DNA from: Streptomyces sp. CB02009
GTDB taxonomy: Bacteria; Actinomycetota; Actinomycetes; Streptomycetales; Streptomycetaceae
NCBI RefSeq assembly: GCF_001905825.1
Contig: NZ_LIVV01000010.1
Span: 62,001 to 126,000 of the forward strand
Direction: 5' to 3'
Length of the DNA: 64,000 nucleotides
Made by a program: the position numbers and the translations under genes. The number at the start of each line of letters is the position of its first letter. Position 1 is the first letter of the stretch. Shown here one piece after another: positions 22,948 through 31,723 of this stretch. Below the pieces are notes generated by a model, which worked only from the letters and a program-made list of their open reading frames with translations, ran no database searches and was not told the DNA's origin.

Positions 22948-23784
22948 ATGGGGTGGACGGTCCTCTACATCGCATTCGGCGTGGTCGCGCTGTGGCTGCT
23001 GGGGGAGGTGCTCCTCCAGTACAAGGCGCGACTGCGCTGGCGCGTGCTCGCCTTCTGCGGCTTCCTCGGCGTCGTCCTCGGCGTCCTGACGTCCCTGGTG
23101 GCGGTCATCGTCGCCGGGGCGATCGCCTTCGCCGTCGGCCAGACCTATGTGACGCTCTCCTTCCGCCGCGGCTTCTCCACCGGCTGGGCGCTCGGCGGCC
23201 GCCCCGGCGCCAGCCGTCGCCGCAGGTCCGCCGCTCCGCCGCAGGCCGGACCCACACTCGAGGTCACCGAGCTCTCGTACGAGGCTGAGGAGGCCCCGTA
23301 CGCCGGACCCGAGGGGGCCGATGCTCCGTCCGCCGCCGAGTCCACCGCGGTCTACGAGCCCCTGCCGCTGCCCGAGGACACCGGTCAGTACGGCGTCTAC
23401 CACCTGGGCCAGGACCAGGCACACGGCGCCGCCCAGACCTCCGGCACCGGCTACGAGACCGGCCACGCGACCGGGTACGACCCCTACGCGCCCGCGTACG
23501 ACCAGCAGCAGCCCGCCTACGACTACGGCCAGGACGCCGGGCAGCAGCAGTACGCCGCCTACTCCGACCCGTACATCGGCCCCGGCACGGACGGGCAGCA
23601 GTACGGCTCGTACTACGGCGACCCGTACGCCCCCTCGTACACCTACGACACCCCGCCCGGCGGGGTGTGGGTCCCGCAGCAGCGCGACACCGACCAGCCG
23701 CCCCAGACGCAGCAGCAGCCGCAGGGACCGGGCCAGTACGGCTACGAGCAGCACCCGGACGACCAGCAGCAGTACCGGTACTGA
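22948..23784 (+). CDS. membrane protein with a Tyr/Gln-rich cytoplasmic tail
   Basis: A 278-residue protein: two hydrophobic helices (VLYIAFGVVALWLLGEVLLQ and AFCGFLGVVLGVLTSLVAVI running to about residue 70), an Arg-rich patch (SRRRRSAAPP), then about 180 residues of low complexity dominated by Tyr, Gln, Asp and Pro (YDQQQPAYDYGQDAG). ATG 22948 has AGAGGGGCGGCGGGG upstream. Function not recognised. The disordered tail may recruit partners or condense. It follows metF by 54 bases and ends in a terminator. Confidence 0.75.
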   Translation: MGWTVLYIAFGVVALWLLGEVLLQYKARLRWRVLAFCGFLGVVLGVLTSLVAVIVAGAIAFAVGQTYVTLSFRRGFSTGWALGGRPGASRRRRSAAPPQAGPTLEVTELSYEAEEAPYAGPEGADAPSAAESTAVYEPLPLPEDTGQYGVYHLGQDQAHGAAQTSGTGYETGHATGYDPYAPAYDQQQPAYDYGQDAGQQQYAAYSDPYIGPGTDGQQYGSYYGDPYAPSYTYDTPPGGVWVPQQRDTDQPPQTQQQPQGPGQYGYEQHPDDQQQYRY

Positions 23785-23793
23785 CCGGCCGTG

Positions 23794-23817
23794 GGGCCCG
23801 GCGCACGCGCCGGGCCC
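23794..23817. terminator. terminator after the Tyr/Gln-rich membrane protein
   Basis: GGGCCCGGCG/CGCCGGGCCC, a perfect 10-bp stem with a 4-base loop, ten bases after the stop and between convergent genes. Confidence 0.8.
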
Positions 23818-23872
23818 TCCGTGCGTCCGGCCCCGTCCGGCCCCCGTCCTGCTGGGGTCCGGCTGCGTTCCT

Positions 23873-25315
23873 CTACTGGGAGCCGCGGAAGTCCGCGCCC
23901 TCCACGATGAACCCCGCCACCAGCGCGCCCGACATGCCCGCGTGGGCGAGCCCGCCGCCCGGGTGGGACCAGCCGCCCGCGAACCAGAGGCCCGGCAGCG
24001 GCGAGCGGTTGCCGGCCGGGAGCAGCCGTCCGCCGGCCCCGGCGAGCGCGGGCCCCGGCACCTCGGCGGCGCCCGTGTCCCGCCGTACGTCCTCCGGGGT
24101 GCGGACGTGCCGCCACAGCAGCCGCTCCCGCAGCCCCGGGACCGCCCGCCCGGCCGCCTCGGCCATCCCGTCGGCGAAGGCCTCCCACCCGGCCGCGTCC
24201 CGCTCCGGAGAGGTCGGCACGGTCGCCGTGACCGTCACCGACTCGTGGTCCGCGTCCGGGCGCAGCGCCGGGTCGTCCGGGCGCAGCACCGTCACCGTCG
24301 GGAGCCCGCCCGCCGCGTGGACGACGGTGCGGTGGACCGCGCCCGCCTCCCGGGGGCCGCGCAGCGCCAGACAGACCGTCACCCGGCCGGTCCCGGTGGC
24401 CTGGTGGTGCGGAACGGCGTCGCCGCGGCTCCACTCGACGACGTGGTCGCGGTAGAGCGCGGGCACCGGGGCGCCGGAGACGACGTGGTCGGCCTCGACG
24501 GTCCCGCCGCCCGCCAGGCGCACACCGACCGCCCGGCCGTCCTTCTCCAGGACGTCCTCCACGGGCGAGTCGAAGACGAACTCGACCCGCCGCTTCCGGC
24601 AGCGTTCGTACACCGCGTCGGCGAGCGCCCGCAGGCCCCCGCCCACGTACCAGCTGCCGAAGGTCTGCTCCATGTACGGCAGGACGGCGGCCGAGGCCGG
24701 GGCCGTCGCCGGGTCGAAGCCGTACGACCACGCGTACGCGTCGAGGAGGGCGGCGAGCCGGGGGTCGCGCAGCTCCCGCGCCCCGACCTGCGCGAGCGTC
24801 GTCGTCGGACGCCGCAACAGGCCCGCCTTGAGGGCCGGGTACGGCTCACGGGCCAGCGGCGCCGGGTCGGCGGGCAGGGGTTCCTCGAGGAGCGGCCGGC
24901 GGGTGCGGTCCCAGGCCTCGCGGGCCCGGACCAGGAAGTCGCCCCAGCGCTCGCCCGCGCCGGCGCCGAGCGCGGCGTCCAGGGCGGCGACCGTGCCGGC
25001 CCGGGAGGCGTTCGGCAGGTCCACGCGGGTGTCGTCGGCGAAGACGTGACGGCTCGCCGGGTCGACCTGCGTCAGCGTGACGCACTCCTCCAGCGGCTCC
25101 TTGCCGGTCTTCACGAACAGGTCCCGGTACACGGCGGGCAGATGCAGCAGCCCCGGGCCCGTGTCGAAGGCGAACCCGTCGCGTGCGAAGCGGCCGACCG
25201 CCCCGCCGTACGTCGTCCCCCGCTCGTACACCGTCACCCGGTGGCCCGCCACGGCCAGCCGGGCCGCCGCCGCCATGGCGCCGAGTCCCGCGCCGATCAC
25301 CACAATCCGTGCCAT
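23873..25315 (-). CDS. phytoene-desaturase-like NAD(P)/FAD-dependent oxidoreductase
   Basis: A CrtI/amine-oxidase superfamily flavoprotein of 480 residues. The N-terminal FAD motif is VVIGAGLGAMAAAARLA, followed by the RGTTYGGAVGRF block. The C-terminal motif LWFAGGWSHPGGGLAHAGMS is the typical CrtI FAD-closing segment. No other carotenoid gene (crtE, crtB, crtY) is in the window, so it is more safely called CrtI-like than phytoene desaturase. It is followed on the minus strand by the terminator at 23794-23817. Confidence 0.85.
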   Translation of the reverse strand: MARIVVIGAGLGAMAAAARLAVAGHRVTVYERGTTYGGAVGRFARDGFAFDTGPGLLHLPAVYRDLFVKTGKEPLEECVTLTQVDPASRHVFADDTRVDLPNASRAGTVAALDAALGAGAGERWGDFLVRAREAWDRTRRPLLEEPLPADPAPLAREPYPALKAGLLRRPTTTLAQVGARELRDPRLAALLDAYAWSYGFDPATAPASAAVLPYMEQTFGSWYVGGGLRALADAVYERCRKRRVEFVFDSPVEDVLEKDGRAVGVRLAGGGTVEADHVVSGAPVPALYRDHVVEWSRGDAVPHHQATGTGRVTVCLALRGPREAGAVHRTVVHAAGGLPTVTVLRPDDPALRPDADHESVTVTATVPTSPERDAAGWEAFADGMAEAAGRAVPGLRERLLWRHVRTPEDVRRDTGAAEVPGPALAGAGGRLLPAGNRSPLPGLWFAGGWSHPGGGLAHAGMSGALVAGFIVEGADFRGSQ

Positions 25316-25357
25316 GCCAGCGACCCTATCCGGCGCCCGGGACGGTCCCGAACGGGC

Positions 25358-26005
25358 TCAGAAGTGTTCCGAACCGTCGCCCGACGGCGGCCGTGCGCGG
25401 GCCCGGGCCTCCGCGTCGGCGAGCTGTCTCTCCTCGCGCCGCAGCGACCTGCGGCGCAGGAAGCGGCGGATCCGCTGGGCGAGGAAGACCAGTATCACCA
25501 GGCCGCCGATGAGCAGCACGCCCGCGATGCTCGCCGCCGCCACCGGATGGAAGAGCGCGAAGGTGACGATGGCCGCCACCCCGAGGTCCTCCGCGAGGCT
25601 CAGCGCGACGTTGGAGAACGGCTCGGGCGTGGTGTTGACCGCCATGCGCGTCCCGGCCTTGACGAAGTGGCTCAGCAGGGCCGTCGAACCGCCGACCGCA
25701 CCCGCCGCCAGCTCCGGCAGCGAACCGTTCTGCCCGGCGAGCAGGGCGCCGACCACGGCCCCCGCGATCGGCCGGATCACCGTGTGGACGGAATCCCATA
25801 TCGAGTCGACGTACGGGATCTTGTCCGCCACCGCCTCGCACAGGAAGAGCACGCCGGCCGCGACGAGGACATCGGTGCGCTGCAAGGACTCGGGCACCTC
25901 GTCGGTGAGCCCGGTCGCGCCGAAGACGCCGAACAGCAGGACCACCGCGTACGCGTTGATCCCGCTCGCCCAGCCGCTGGTGAACACCAGGGGGAGTACG
26001 GACAC
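25358..26005 (-). CDS. DUF4126 membrane protein
   Basis: A 215-residue protein with a hydrophobic core of four to five helices (GINAYAVVLLFGVFGATGL, IAGAVVGALLAG, LGVAAIVTFALFHPVAAAS, IAGVLLIGGLVILVFLA) and a basic C-terminal tail (RRFLRRRSLRREERQ). It has no recognised catalytic motif. The start GTG 26005 has -10 TACGAT seven bases upstream and no RBS, so it is probably leaderless. It ends 42 bp before the CrtI-like gene. Function unknown. Confidence 0.8.
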   Translation of the reverse strand: MSVLPLVFTSGWASGINAYAVVLLFGVFGATGLTDEVPESLQRTDVLVAAGVLFLCEAVADKIPYVDSIWDSVHTVIRPIAGAVVGALLAGQNGSLPELAAGAVGGSTALLSHFVKAGTRMAVNTTPEPFSNVALSLAEDLGVAAIVTFALFHPVAAASIAGVLLIGGLVILVFLAQRIRRFLRRRSLRREERQLADAEARARARPPSGDGSEHF

Positions 26006-26198
26006 GCCCGCGATCGTAACCAGTCTGAGTATCCGTACCTAGGGCGCGAGATGAGTAGGTACGCGGATGAGTCCCGGACGCGGAGACGGAAGAGTGGAGT
26101 CCACGGAAGGGGCGCGGCCCCGGGAACCGCCGACACGGGGCGGCGGAACCGGGGTCGCGTGCCTGCCGCAACGGGGCACGGGGGTGTCACGGGGGACA

Positions 26199-26263
26199 TA
26201 CGGCGAAGGCCGGTCCGGCGGGGCTCGGGGGGATCGAGCCTCGACGGACCGGCCTTCGCCGTA
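26199..26263. terminator. long hairpin between DUF4126 promoter region and tetR
   Basis: A perfect 19-bp stem (TACGGCGAAGGCCGGTCCG and complement) around a 27-base loop that itself contains GGCTCG/CGAGCC. The 335-bp gap 26006-26340 holds this and the next hairpin and no gene. Confidence 0.75.
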
Positions 26264-26280
26264 CCGTGCGTCAGGGCCTG

Positions 26281-26341
26281 GGGGGTGTGTTGCCGATCAG
26301 GCCGGGCTCGCGGGGCCTGGCCTGATCGACAGGGCACCCCC
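26281..26341 (-). terminator. stop-abutting hairpin after tetR
   Basis: Arms 26281-26303 and 26319-26341 pair over GGGGGTG and CGATCAGGCC with internal mismatches. The outer base is the last base of the tetR stop codon. It resembles the element at 30747-30800 (shared GGGGGTG...CGATC). Confidence 0.75.
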
Positions 26342-26949
26342 TAACGGCCGCCCACCCTGCCGTGCAGCAGCCGCGAGAGCGCCGCGTGCACGTCGTCGAG
26401 CGAACGCTCGCTCTGGAAGGCCTGCCAGTCGAGCGCCGCCACGAGCACCATCCCGACCAGCGCCGCCGCCGTCAGCTGGACGTCGATCTCGTCGCTCAGC
26501 TCACCGGCCGCGACCGCCTCCCGCAGCACTCCCTCGACCACGGCGACCGCCTCCTGGCGGACCACCAGGAGAGTGGAGTTCCAGGCCCGGTTGGTGCGCC
26601 AGAGCTCGGCCACGTACAGCTGGGTGAAGGCCGGGTAGCGGTCGATGAAGACGAGACCCGCCCGGATCATCGCGTCCAGCGCGTCGATCCGGCTCCCGCC
26701 GCGCCCGGCGGTGTCCTCGGCCGCCGTCCGCAGCGAGGCCGTGAGCAGCGACACCCCGTGGCGCAGCAGCTCCTCGAAGAGCTCGGTCTTGCTCTTGAAG
26801 TTGTAGTAGACCGTGCCCTTGGCCACGCCCGCCCGCTCGGCGATCTCGTCCACCGTCGTCGCGGAGAAGCCCTGCTCCGCGATGAGGGTGACGGCCGCCT
26901 CGTAGAGCTTCGCGCGCGTGGCCTGGCGTCGGGTGCTGCTGCTGTCCAT
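26341..26949 (-). CDS. TetR-family transcriptional regulator
   Basis: A 202-residue repressor with an N-terminal TetR helix-turn-helix (TTVDEIAERAGVAKGTVYYN, about 24-43) and a variable ligand-binding C-terminal domain. ATG 26949 is chosen; an in-frame GTG about 15 bases upstream is possible, and neither has a strong RBS. It lies directly after the YhgE gene on the same strand. The perfect palindrome at 30067-30094, before the ATPase gene, is its most likely operator, making this a self-regulated three-gene transport unit. The ligand is unknown. Confidence 0.88.
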   Translation of the reverse strand: MDSSSTRRQATRAKLYEAAVTLIAEQGFSATTVDEIAERAGVAKGTVYYNFKSKTELFEELLRHGVSLLTASLRTAAEDTAGRGGSRIDALDAMIRAGLVFIDRYPAFTQLYVAELWRTNRAWNSTLLVVRQEAVAVVEGVLREAVAAGELSDEIDVQLTAAALVGMVLVAALDWQAFQSERSLDDVHAALSRLLHGRVGGR

Positions 26950-26992
26950 GGGGTCGATTCTCACAGGTGTCGCGGGTCTCACCGGCCCGGTC

Positions 26993-29089
26993 TCACAGGC
27001 TCAGTTCGGGGTGGAGCCGGTCGAGTGTCCAGACCTGCTTCCTGCGGGCGGACACGGCGGTCAGCGCCAGGGCGCCCAGGGTGAACGCGGCGAGCACCGC
27101 GCAGGCCTGCCAGACGGGTCCGATCCCGCCGCCCGAGATCAGCCGGCGCAGGGCCTCGACCACGTAGCTCATCGGCAGGAACGGGTGGACGGCGTTGAAG
27201 AAGCCGGGACTGGTCTGGACGGGGTACGTGCCGCCCGCCGAGGTCAGCTGGAGCATCAGGACCGCGAGGACCAGGATGCGGCCGGCCGCGCCGAAGCGGG
27301 CGTTGAGCCACTGGATGATCGCGGAGAAGCAGCAGGTGACCAGCGCGAGGAAGCCGACGGTGCCGGCGGCGCGGGCCATCTGGAGGCCGAGGCCCCAGTG
27401 CAGGACCGACATGAGGGCCGCGACCTGCAGGACGCCGATCGCCGCCACCGGGAGCCAGCCCGCGAGGGCGATCCGCCAGGCGGAGCCGCCGGCGGCCAGC
27501 GCGCGCCGGTTCAGCGGCTGGATGATCATGTACGCGACCATCGCGCCGACCCAGAGGGAGAGCGGGATGAAGTACGGGGCGAAACCGGTGCCGTAGTTCG
27601 GCGCCTTGTGCAGCGACTGGGAGGCCAGCTGCACGGGATCGGCCATGACCTCCGTACGCCGGTCGCGGTCCTGCTCGTCGTAGTCGGGGATCCGGTCGAC
27701 CCCGTCCTTCAGGCCGGACGCGAGGGTGCCCGAGCCGTCGGCCAGCTTGAACAGACCGCCGTCGAGGGCGCCCGCGCCCTTCTTGAGCTTGCCGACGCCG
27801 GTGTCGAGGTTCACGGAGCCGGTCTTGGCGCCGGAGATCCCGGTGTGCAGCTTCTCCGCCCCGGCGGCGACCTTCTTCGCACCCGTGTTGAGCTCGTTGA
27901 TCTTCCTGATGGCGTCCTCGACGTCCTCGTCGAGGTGCGGCGCGCGGCGGGCCAGCTCGTCGGCCTGCCGCGTGAGCTTCGCGAGCCGCGCGTCGAGGGT
28001 CTTGAGGTCGCCCGTGCTGCCCTTCGTCAGCTCGTGGACGTCGTCCGCGATGGTGGCGACGTCGCCGGCCGTGACCGAGGCCTCCTTGAGCTTGGCGCAG
28101 ACGGTCGGGAACTCGGCGGCGGCCTCGGGCGCCGCCACGCACTCCGCCTGGTGGGCCTTGGCCAGCTCGTCATCGGCCACGTGCGCCGCGCCGCGGATCA
28201 CCGGGGCGCGCTTCACCAGGTCGTCGAGGTTGTGGCGGACCGCGGTGGCGGAGTCCGAGACGAGCCGTGCGGTGTCGCGGATCGACCTGCCGTTGTTCGC
28301 CAGGTAGGGGCGGACCTTGTCGGCGGTGCCGTTCACCTTGTCGGCGAGCGTCTGCGTGCCGTTGGCGACCTTGCGGGAGCCGCTCTCCAGGTCCCTGGCC
28401 CCCTTGTCGAGCTTCTTCAGGCCGGCGGCCAGGTCGCCGCTGCCGGTCTTGGCGTCGCTGAGGCCGTTCGCCAGGTCCTTCGAGCCCTTCTTCGCCTTGT
28501 CCACGCCCTGCTTGAGGTCGCCCGCGCCCTTGGCGGCCTTCGCGGTGGCGTCGTGGATGTCGGAGAAGGAGATGAAGATCTTGTCGAGGAAGGTGCGGGA
28601 GGACTTGGTGGAGGCCGCGGTGCGGACCTCGGAGAACACCGTCCGGGAGATCTGGCCGACGATGTAGTTGTTGGCGTCGTTCGTCCGCACCCGCAGGGCC
28701 CCGGTCTCGGGGGAGTCGCCCGAACTGGAGGCGATGCGCGAGCTGAAGTCGCCGGGCATGGTCAGGGACAGGTAGTACGTGCCGTCCTCGACGCCCTTGC
28801 GGGCCTCGGCGTCGCTCACCCGGTGCCAGGCGAAGGTCTTGCTCTCCAGCAGCCCCTTGGTGATGTCGTCACCGGCGTTGACCTTCTTGCCGTCGGTGGT
28901 GGCGCCCCGGTCCTCGTTGACGAGGGCGACGGGGATCTTGTCGAGCCTGCTGTACGGGTCCCAGAACGAGTACAGGTACAGGGCGCCGTACAGCAGCGGC
29001 AGCAGCAGGATCGCGACGAGCGCGGCGCGCGGCAGCTTTCCCCTGCCGAAGCGCTTCAGCTCAAGCGCGGCCAGTTTCGGCGAGCGCAT
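26993..29089 (-). CDS. YhgE/Pip-family membrane protein (export component)
   Basis: A 698-residue protein. One N-terminal helix (ALVAILLLPLLYGALYLYSF) is followed by a large extracytoplasmic segment (about 45-480) with heptad-like repeats of the SGAGDLKxG type (for example GDLAAGLKKLDKGARDLES). About five C-terminal helices resemble the ABC-2 permease half. This is the YhgE/Pip (phage infection protein) architecture. It overlaps the upstream ATPase gene by 29 bases, implying coupled translation and a functional pair. Relatives have been linked to ESX-like export and phage adsorption; cargo here is unknown. Confidence 0.9.
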   Translation of the reverse strand: MRSPKLAALELKRFGRGKLPRAALVAILLLPLLYGALYLYSFWDPYSRLDKIPVALVNEDRGATTDGKKVNAGDDITKGLLESKTFAWHRVSDAEARKGVEDGTYYLSLTMPGDFSSRIASSSGDSPETGALRVRTNDANNYIVGQISRTVFSEVRTAASTKSSRTFLDKIFISFSDIHDATAKAAKGAGDLKQGVDKAKKGSKDLANGLSDAKTGSGDLAAGLKKLDKGARDLESGSRKVANGTQTLADKVNGTADKVRPYLANNGRSIRDTARLVSDSATAVRHNLDDLVKRAPVIRGAAHVADDELAKAHQAECVAAPEAAAEFPTVCAKLKEASVTAGDVATIADDVHELTKGSTGDLKTLDARLAKLTRQADELARRAPHLDEDVEDAIRKINELNTGAKKVAAGAEKLHTGISGAKTGSVNLDTGVGKLKKGAGALDGGLFKLADGSGTLASGLKDGVDRIPDYDEQDRDRRTEVMADPVQLASQSLHKAPNYGTGFAPYFIPLSLWVGAMVAYMIIQPLNRRALAAGGSAWRIALAGWLPVAAIGVLQVAALMSVLHWGLGLQMARAAGTVGFLALVTCCFSAIIQWLNARFGAAGRILVLAVLMLQLTSAGGTYPVQTSPGFFNAVHPFLPMSYVVEALRRLISGGGIGPVWQACAVLAAFTLGALALTAVSARRKQVWTLDRLHPELSL

Positions 29090-30047
29090 CGGCCGCCCCC
29101 TCCTCGGTCGTGTCTTCGGTGAGATCGCCGGCGGCCCTGTCGGCCTTACTGACCTTGTGGGCCGGTCCGGCGCTGCCGGCCTTGTCGCTGGTGCCGGCCT
29201 TGTCGCCCTCGCCGGGCGCCCCGGTGGCGGCGGTGTCGGGGGCGTCCTCGGCGTCCCTGGTGCCGGACGCGTCCTCGGCGTCCTCGCTGTCCTTGCCGTC
29301 CTCGGCGCGGGCCTCGGTGGCGGGCGCGGTGGCTGTGGTGTCGAGCGTGGTGATCCGCAGGGCGTCCTCGGGGGCCTCGCTGCAGACCGCGACGACGGTG
29401 GTCCCGGAGTCGGCCACGGAGCGCAGCAGCGCCCAGGCCTCGGCGCGGTCGGCGTCCGAGAGCTTCAGGTCCGTGTCGTCCACGGCGAGCAGCCGGGGCC
29501 GGCCGATCAGGGCCAGGGCGATCGAGAGCCGCAGCGCCTCGAGCCGCTCCAGATCCCGTACGGACGTCCGCTCGCCCTTCGGCAGGGCGGCCAGGTCGAG
29601 CCCCGCGGCGGCCACGGCCTCGTCGATCCGGGCCCGGGCCGCGGCCCGCCGCTCGGACGGGCGGCGCAGGAACGTCCGGACGGAGCCGTCGAAACGGCGC
29701 TGGAGCATGGCCCGCTCGCCCAGGTGCTCGGCCACCGTGAAGGCGGGATCGAGCTCGCTGACGCCGGGGACGTGCCCCAGGGCGCTGATCCGGCGCACGG
29801 CGGCCATCTTCTTCGGCAGCGGCAGGCCGCCGACCTCTGCGGTGCCCTCCTTGGCCTTCATCCGGCCGGTGAGCGCGAGCAGCAGACAGGTGCGGCCCGA
29901 GCCCGAGGGCCCCTCGATCGCCACCAGCGTGCCCGGCCCGGCCCGGAACGAGACCTCCCGGAAGGCCCAGCCGCGCGGCCCCTTCAGTCCGAATCCGTCC
30001 ACGACGACGGCGGCGCCGTGCGGTCGCTCCTCGGCTTCCGCTCCCAC
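29061..30047 (-). CDS. ABC-type ATP-binding protein with degenerate motifs and acidic tail
   Basis: A 328-residue ATPase-like protein. The Walker A motif reads GPSGSGRT (46-53), with Arg52 where Lys is nearly invariant. The signature region (VRDLERLEALRLSIALALIG) lacks LSGGQ, and the Walker B motif LLAVDDTD has Asp in place of the catalytic Glu. After about residue 225 the chain becomes a Glu/Asp/Ala/Thr-rich tail (GKDSEDAEDASGTRDAED). GTG 30047 has GGGGGG upstream. Nucleotide may be bound but hydrolysis looks impaired, so a regulatory ATPase for the YhgE partner is plausible. The paired palindrome lies just upstream. Confidence 0.85.
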   Translation of the reverse strand: MGAEAEERPHGAAVVVDGFGLKGPRGWAFREVSFRAGPGTLVAIEGPSGSGRTCLLLALTGRMKAKEGTAEVGGLPLPKKMAAVRRISALGHVPGVSELDPAFTVAEHLGERAMLQRRFDGSVRTFLRRPSERRAAARARIDEAVAAAGLDLAALPKGERTSVRDLERLEALRLSIALALIGRPRLLAVDDTDLKLSDADRAEAWALLRSVADSGTTVVAVCSEAPEDALRITTLDTTATAPATEARAEDGKDSEDAEDASGTRDAEDAPDTAATGAPGEGDKAGTSDKAGSAGPAHKVSKADRAAGDLTEDTTEEGAADALAETGRA

Positions 30048-30066
30048 GGGCCCACCCCCCGATCCC

Positions 30067-30094
30067 CTTTTGAACTGACTGGTCAGTTCAAAAG
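30067..30094 (-). promoter_or_regulatory. 28-bp palindromic operator, probably for the TetR protein
   Basis: Perfect 13-bp arms CTTTTGAACTGAC/GTCAGTTCAAAAG around TG, 20 bases before the ATPase GTG. On the minus strand TTGAAC could also serve as the -35. It is the strongest AT-rich symmetric site in the region, and the tetR gene ends the same unit. Confidence 0.8.
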
Positions 30095-30211
30095 TTACCC
30101 CCGAGTTGGGTTTTCAGGCAAAACCTCAGGTCAGGAGGGATTGTCAGTGGGGGCGGGCACGATGGACACATACGGCCACGAAGCCGTCACGCGACGACAG
30201 GAGGACTCGTC

Positions 30212-30730
30212 ATGGCAAGCCCTTCCGCAGCAGCCGCGCCCCGCCGACGCCCCGCCCCCGCCCAGACCGGGCCCGCGTCCGACATCCACCCCGTCCCGCG
30301 CGCCGCCGCAGCCCCGCCGGCCGCCCTCGACCTCCTCGCCAAGGCGCGTGCCGGACTCGCCGAGGCCGCCGCGCTCGACCGCCCCCACGAGCGGTACGCC
30401 GCGGCCCACCTCGCCGCCCTGCGGGCCGCCGCCGCCGTGCTGGCCGCCCGGGCCAGGCCCGAGGCCGGACCCCGCCGCAGGCAGCGGATACGCACCGCCT
30501 GGGAGCTCCTGGCGGAGCTGGCACCCGAACTCGCCGAATGGGGCGCCCTCTTCGCCTCCGGCGCCGACCGCAGGGCCCGCGCCGAGGCCGGGATCGCCGG
30601 CGCGGCGACCCGGCGGGAGGCCGACGACCTGCTCAGGGACGCCGCGTACTTCCTGCGCCTGGTCGAGCGGCTGCTCGCCCTCCAGCCGGTCCTGCCCCGG
30701 CAGCCGGGGGCGGACGAGGCGGGCGGCTGA
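30212..30730 (+). CDS. SAV_6107-family HEPN protein
   Basis: A 172-residue, Ala-rich helical protein. The first 35 residues are Pro/Ala-rich. The HEPN-like helices follow with an Rx4H motif (Arg61-YAAA-His66), the arrangement of the HEPN ribonuclease catalytic pair. ATG 30212 has a textbook AGGAGG eight bases upstream. I recall SAV_6107 as a family widespread in Streptomyces. No MNT nucleotidyltransferase or other antitoxin is adjacent, so a toxin role is unproven. It ends in the hairpin at 30747-30800. Confidence 0.8.
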   Translation: MASPSAAAAPRRRPAPAQTGPASDIHPVPRAAAAPPAALDLLAKARAGLAEAAALDRPHERYAAAHLAALRAAAAVLAARARPEAGPRRRQRIRTAWELLAELAPELAEWGALFASGADRRARAEAGIAGAATRREADDLLRDAAYFLRLVERLLALQPVLPRQPGADEAGG

Positions 30731-30746
30731 CCGCGGCGCGGGCCCC

Positions 30747-30800
30747 GGGGGTGCGCCGCCGATCGGGCCGGGCCCGCGGCGTGATCGGCAAGGCACCCCC
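30747..30800 (+). terminator. terminator after the HEPN gene
   Basis: Arms 30747-30764 (GGGGGTGCGCCGCCGATC) and 30783-30800 pair at 15 of 18 positions around a GC-rich loop, 16 bases after the stop. Same family as 26281-26341. Confidence 0.75.
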
Positions 30801-30850
30801 CAGGCCATAGGGTGGGGGCGTCCGTACCCGTCACCGAGGAGTCAACAGCC

Positions 30851-31639
30851 GTGCCGGACCCTTCCCCTGTCTTCGGTCGAGAGGCGACCTCGCGCCCGTC
30901 GCGCGCCTCCCTGCGTACCGCCGTCGTCTGGGACGTCCTCAAGGACGCCCTCGACCGCCGGGTCGAGGCCACCGGGAAGGACAGCCTCGACGTCCTCGAC
31001 ACCGGCGGCGGATCGGGGAACTTCGCGGTGCCGGTCGCCCGCCTCGGCCACCGGGTCACCGTCGTCGACCCCAGCCCCAACGCGCTCTTCGCGCTGGAGC
31101 GCCGGGCCGCCGAGGCCGGGGTCGCCGACCTCGTCACCGGCGTCCAGGGCGACATCAGCGGCCTCTTCGACGTCGTCGGGCGCGAGAGCTACGACGCGGT
31201 GCTCTGCCACGGGGTCCTGGAGTACGTCGACGACCCCGCCGAAGGCGTGCGGAACGCGGTCGCCGCGCTCCGGCCCGGCGGCAGCCTGAGCCTGCTCGCC
31301 GCCGGACTCGGCGGCGCGGTCCTGGCCCGCGCCCTCGCCGGACACTTCACCGAGGCCCGGCACGCGCTCTCCGACCCGGCGGGCCGCTGGGGCGCGGGCG
31401 ACCCCGTACCCCGGCGCTTCACCGCCGAACAGCTCGCCGAACTGGCCGACGGGGCCGGTCTGGACGTCGGCGCGGTACACGGTGTCCGGGTCTTCGCCGA
31501 CCTCGTGCCCGGCGTCCTCGTCGACACCGAGCCCGGCGCGGCCGAGGCCCTGCTCAAGCTGGAAGCGGCCGCCGCCGAGCTGCCCTCCTTCCACGCCGTC
31601 GCCACCCAGCTGCACGTACTGGGCGAGAAGCGGGGCTGA
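30851..31639 (+). CDS. class I SAM-dependent methyltransferase
   Basis: A 262-residue methyltransferase of the UbiE/CmoM-like type. The SAM motif I is LDTGGGSGNFAVPVA, motif II contains VTVVDPSPNAL, and the post-II region has DAVLCHGVLEYVDDP. The C-terminal RFTAEQLAELADGAGLDV helix is common in small-molecule and tRNA methyltransferases, including CmoM, which modifies the wobble uridine. GTG 30851 has GAGGAG ten bases upstream. The substrate cannot be read from sequence. It follows the HEPN gene after a terminator. Confidence 0.87.
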   Translation: MPDPSPVFGREATSRPSRASLRTAVVWDVLKDALDRRVEATGKDSLDVLDTGGGSGNFAVPVARLGHRVTVVDPSPNALFALERRAAEAGVADLVTGVQGDISGLFDVVGRESYDAVLCHGVLEYVDDPAEGVRNAVAALRPGGSLSLLAAGLGGAVLARALAGHFTEARHALSDPAGRWGAGDPVPRRFTAEQLAELADGAGLDVGAVHGVRVFADLVPGVLVDTEPGAAEALLKLEAAAAELPSFHAVATQLHVLGEKRG

Positions 31640-31723
31640 GCAGGACGGCCACCCGTTCGGCGGTGCGGGGCGCGGCACTCCATGGAGTACGCCACAGCCC
31701 GCCCGATAACGGGCTCTGCCCCG

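Noticed and set aside
23873..25315. A carotenoid gene cluster
   Set aside because: Only one CrtI-like gene is present, with no synthase or cyclase nearby.
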